Part shown: piece after piece, positions 61,260-64,000 of the stretch | Layout: each line of letters begins with the position of its first letter | How positions within the stretch are numbered: position 1 is the stretch's first letter | From: JARYGU01 sp033795365 | GTDB taxonomy: Bacteria > Pseudomonadota > Alphaproteobacteria > Rhizobiales > Rhizobiaceae | Length of the DNA: 64,000 bases | Direction of reading: 5' to 3' | NCBI GenBank assembly: GCA_033795365.1 | Contig: JARYGU010000008.1 | Coordinates: forward strand, 62,001-126,000 | The notes under the pieces: generated by a model | What the model saw: only the letters and a program-made list of their open reading frames with translations | Told to the model about the DNA's origin: nothing | Databases searched by the model: none | Program-made: the position numbers and the translations under genes

Positions 61260-63563
61260 TTATTTCCGCTTCATCGCCTCGGCGAGTGCGGCGCCGAATG
61301 CGCCCTGCGAGGGGGTCTGCGGCTTCTGTTGCGGCTGGCGGAAATTGGCGTTGCGGGGCGCATCCTTTCCGCGCGGCTCGCGGGAATCCTGGCCGGCGGA
61401 ACCGTCCTTGCGCATGGTGAGCCCGATGCGCTTGCGTGCGACATCGACCTCGGTGACGCGCACCTTCACGACGTCGCCCGCCTTCACGATCTCGTGGGGG
61501 TCCTTCACGAAACGGTCGGCGAGCTGCGAGACGTGCACGAGCCCGTCCTGGTGCACGCCGATATCGACGAAGGCTCCGAAGGCCGCGACATTCGTCACCG
61601 TTCCTTCGAGCTGCATGCCGGGTTTCAGGTCCTTGATATCGTCAATGCCCTCCGCGAAGGTGGCAGTCCGGAATTCCGGGCGTGGGTCGCGGCCGGGCTT
61701 CTCCAGCTCGGCGAGGATGTCCCTGACGGTCGGCAGGCCGAAGCGCTCGTCCACGAACAGCTTGGGATCGAGCTTCTTCAGCGCCGCGCTGTCGCCCATG
61801 AGGGAGCGCACGTCCCTGCCGCAGGCAGCGACGATCCTCTTGGCGACGCCGTAGGCTTCCGGATGCACGGAGGACGCGTCGAGCGGCTCCTTGCCGTTCG
61901 GGATGCGCAGGAAGCCGGCGCACTGCTCGAAGGTACGCGCGCCGAGACGCGCCACCTTCAGGAGCTCCTTGCGACTTTCGAACGGCCCGTTGGCGTCGCG
62001 ATGCGCCACGATCGCTTCCGCCGAGGATTTTCCGAGACCCGAGACACGGGCGAGCAGCGGCGCGGAAGCCGTGTTGAGATCGACGCCGACGGCGTTCACC
62101 GCATCCTCGACAACCGCGTCCAGCGAACGGCTGAGCTTGCCCTGGTCGACATCGTGCTGGTACTGCCCGACCCCGATCGATTTCGGCTCGATCTTGACGA
62201 GCTCGGCAAGCGGGTCCTGCAGGCGCCGGGCGATCGAAACGGCGCCGCGCAGCGACACGTCGAGGCCCGGGAATTCGGCAGCGGCAGTCTCGGAAGCCGA
62301 ATAGACCGAGGCGCCCGCCTCGGAGACGATCACCTTCGTCGGCTTCGGGCCCGGAAGGCTCGCCAGCATGTCGGCAACGAGCTTCTCCGTCTCGCGGCTG
62401 CCGGTGCCGTTGCCGATGGCGATCAGCTCGACCTTGTGCTTGCGGATAAGGCTTGCAAGCTCGGCCTGTGTGCCGCGGATGTCGTTCTTCGGCGGAAAGG
62501 GATAGACGGTCGTCGTCTCCAGGAGCTTGCCGGTCTCGTCGGTGACGGCGACCTTGACGCCGGTGCGGATGCCGGGATCGAGGCCCATGGTGGCGCGCGA
62601 ACCCGCGGGGGCAGCCAGCAGCAGATCCTTGAGGTTGCGGGCGAAGACGCGGATCGCCTCCTCTTCCGAACGCTCGCGCATCTCGCGCATCAGGTCGAGC
62701 GAGAGCGACATGGAGAGCTTCACCCGCCAGGTCCAGCCGATCACCTCGGAAAGCCAGCGGTCGCCCGGCTTGCTGCCGAGCGCATAGAAGGAGGCGATGA
62801 TCCGCTCGACGGGCTTGACCGGCTCTGTGCTCTCCTGATCCACGACGATGTCGACGGACAGCACCTCCTCGTTCCAGCCGCGCAGCATGGCGAGCGCGCG
62901 GTGGCTCGGCACGCCGGACCAGCGCTCTGTGTGGTCGAAATAATCGGAAAACTTCGCCCCTGTCTCCTGCTTGCCCTCGACGACACGAGAGCGCAGATAG
63001 GCATTCTCCTTCATATATTCGCGAAGGCGTTTCAGGAGATCGGCATTTTCCGCGATCTGCTCGGCGACGATGTCGCGTGCGCCTTCGAGTGCCGTCTTGA
63101 CGTCCGGCACCTCGGGAGAAAGGAAGGCCTGCGCGACCTCCGCCGGCACGAGCGCACGGTCGGCGAGGATCTGTTCGGCCAGCGGGCCGAGGCCTCGCTC
63201 GCGGGCGATCTCCGCCTTGGTGCGGCGCTTGGGCTTGAAGGGCAGGTAGATGTCCTCGAGCTCGGCCTTGGTCGCGACCGCAGCGATCTTCGCGGAAAGC
63301 TCGTCGGTGAGCTTGCCCTGCCCGCCTATCGACTCCAGGATGGCGGCGCGGCGGGCTTCGAGCTCGCGCAGATAGGTCAGCCGCTCGGACAATGTGCGAA
63401 GCTGCGTGTCATCGAGGCCGCCTGTCACCTCCTTGCGGTAGCGGGCGATGAAGGGCACGGTGGCGCCCTCGTCGAGAAGCGAGACTGCGGAGGAGACCTG
63501 CGCGGCCGTCGCTTTGATCTCGGCGGCGATCAGGTTCGCGATCTTCATCGGGGTGGCGGCCAT
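61260..63563 (-). CDS. tex: Tex-family RNA-binding transcription accessory protein
   Basis: 767 residues. Helical N-terminal part with FIARYRKEVTGGLDDTQLR (about 38-56), the YqgF/RuvC-like domain GLDPGIRTGVKVAVTDETG (about 330), a helix-hairpin-helix segment (ARVSGLGKSSAEAIVAHRDA), and an S1 RNA-binding domain near 640-715 (MQLEGTVTNVAAFGAFVDIG). Basic low-complexity tail. GGAG precedes the ATG at 63563. Tex influences transcription and virulence gene expression in other bacteria. Confidence 0.94.
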   Translation of the reverse strand: MAATPMKIANLIAAEIKATAAQVSSAVSLLDEGATVPFIARYRKEVTGGLDDTQLRTLSERLTYLRELEARRAAILESIGGQGKLTDELSAKIAAVATKAELEDIYLPFKPKRRTKAEIARERGLGPLAEQILADRALVPAEVAQAFLSPEVPDVKTALEGARDIVAEQIAENADLLKRLREYMKENAYLRSRVVEGKQETGAKFSDYFDHTERWSGVPSHRALAMLRGWNEEVLSVDIVVDQESTEPVKPVERIIASFYALGSKPGDRWLSEVIGWTWRVKLSMSLSLDLMREMRERSEEEAIRVFARNLKDLLLAAPAGSRATMGLDPGIRTGVKVAVTDETGKLLETTTVYPFPPKNDIRGTQAELASLIRKHKVELIAIGNGTGSRETEKLVADMLASLPGPKPTKVIVSEAGASVYSASETAAAEFPGLDVSLRGAVSIARRLQDPLAELVKIEPKSIGVGQYQHDVDQGKLSRSLDAVVEDAVNAVGVDLNTASAPLLARVSGLGKSSAEAIVAHRDANGPFESRKELLKVARLGARTFEQCAGFLRIPNGKEPLDASSVHPEAYGVAKRIVAACGRDVRSLMGDSAALKKLDPKLFVDERFGLPTVRDILAELEKPGRDPRPEFRTATFAEGIDDIKDLKPGMQLEGTVTNVAAFGAFVDIGVHQDGLVHVSQLADRFVKDPHEIVKAGDVVKVRVTEVDVARKRIGLTMRKDGSAGQDSREPRGKDAPRNANFRQPQQKPQTPSQGAFGAALAEAMKRK

Positions 63564-63787
63564 GTCAGTCTCCATATGCGTCTCGGGCGGGCGGCGACCA
63601 TAGTGCGCCGGAGGATGCCCGCCAAGCGGCAACATCGACTTTTGGAAGCGCGGTTCCACAAGATATCGGGCGCGAACCGCGCCGAAAACGCATGGCGGAA
63701 CCGGCTATGCCATTCGGGGGACGTAACAATTCCTCAATGCTTGCAGCCTATTCTTGTCCGATGTAACGCGAACGGGGCTATGGCGGC

Positions 63788-64000
63788 ATGCGTATTTCAC
63801 TCGCATCGGTGACGTTATCGCTGACGGCGGCCCTCGCCCCCTGCACCGCGGCCGCCCAGACGCTCAACCTTTTGATCTGGGAATCCTATATCGAGGAAGG
63901 CATTCTCGACGACTGGGCCGAGAGAACCGGCGTCCGGGTTCATCAATCCTATTACGACAGCGGCGACGCGCGCGACGAGATCCTCGGCAACCCCGACAGC
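63788..64000 (+). CDS. extracellular solute-binding protein, N-terminal part
   Basis: 71 codons before the window ends; incomplete. Residues 1-23 form a signal peptide (MRISLASVTLSLTAALAPCT then AAA). The mature start LNLLIWESYIEEGILDDWAE resembles the polyamine-binding PotD/PotF proteins and related sensors. It starts 225 nt divergent from tex. The right edge cuts it, so its class and operon cannot be judged. Confidence 0.7.
   Translation, partial: MRISLASVTLSLTAALAPCTAAAQTLNLLIWESYIEEGILDDWAERTGVRVHQSYYDSGDARDEILGNPDS

Noticed and set aside
60828..63812. 994-codon open frame on the plus strand opposite tex
   Set aside because: It mirrors the tex gene in an antisense frame. High GC makes such long shadows common, and its translation is Arg/Gly/Leu-rich without domains.

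Overview
The window is high-GC alphaproteobacterial chromosome. Its gene order (fabG-fabD, rpsF-rpsR-DUF2232-rplI, cfa, dnaB, alr-radA-cvpA-purF, psd-pssA, an Atm1-type ABC exporter, cimA, cysS, nadABC, recO, tex) and its intergenic palindromic mosaic repeats point to the Rhizobiaceae (Ensifer/Sinorhizobium, Shinella or Rhizobium relatives). The genus is inferred from remembered synteny and protein resemblance, not from a search. I saw no rRNA, tRNA, CRISPR, insertion sequence or prophage.

Layout. 0-9 kb: fatty-acid initiation (fabG end, fabD), an aldo/keto reductase, a small TumA-like HTH protein, the ribosomal S6/S18/L9 cluster, cyclopropane synthase and replicative helicase. 9-11.6 kb: an azlC-azlD exporter pair with an AraC regulator, and an unknown secreted protein. 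11.7-18.2 kb: alr, a parDE toxin-antitoxin module, radA, cvpA, purF and an SDR. 18.3-26.8 kb: MarR, phosphatidylserine synthase and decarboxylase, the Atm1-like exporter, a large LysM membrane protein, a LOG-family hydrolase and RarD. 26.9-34.1 kb: vapBC, citramalate synthase, a repeat element, then a six-gene operon vapB-vapC-gfa-gfa-gfa-pip, and cysS. 34.5-41.2 kb: two tiny paralogous proteins, YedK, a NUDIX protein, three proteins of unknown role, YgfZ, and an HD hydrolase/tyrosine phosphatase/NadQ-type regulator cluster. 41.2-49 kb: hydrolases, sodC, and nadA-nadB-parD-parE-nadC. 49-64 kb: two MFS permeases around a TetR regulator, MOSC, acyltransferase, DUF2339, thioesterase-recO, an L,D-transpeptidase, an ArsR/SRPBCC/VOC cluster, tex, and the start of a solute-binding protein.

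Themes. Four type II toxin-antitoxin modules (two parDE, two vapBC) lie inside or against housekeeping operons. Three of them share stop/start overlaps with metabolic or repair genes (radA; a GFA gene; nadC), and three have clear palindromic operators just upstream. A NUDIX/winged-helix regulator of the NrtR/NadQ kind lies a few kb from nadABC, and a near-perfect palindrome overlaps the probable nadA promoter, suggesting feedback control of de novo NAD synthesis. Several regulators (TetR, MarR, ArsR, ParD, VapB) have visible inverted-repeat operators. I did not find an unmistakably new multi-gene system. The strongest candidates for follow-up are the operon-embedded TA modules, the vapBC/triple-GFA/peptidase operon, the HD-phosphatase-NadQ cluster and the paired small proteins.
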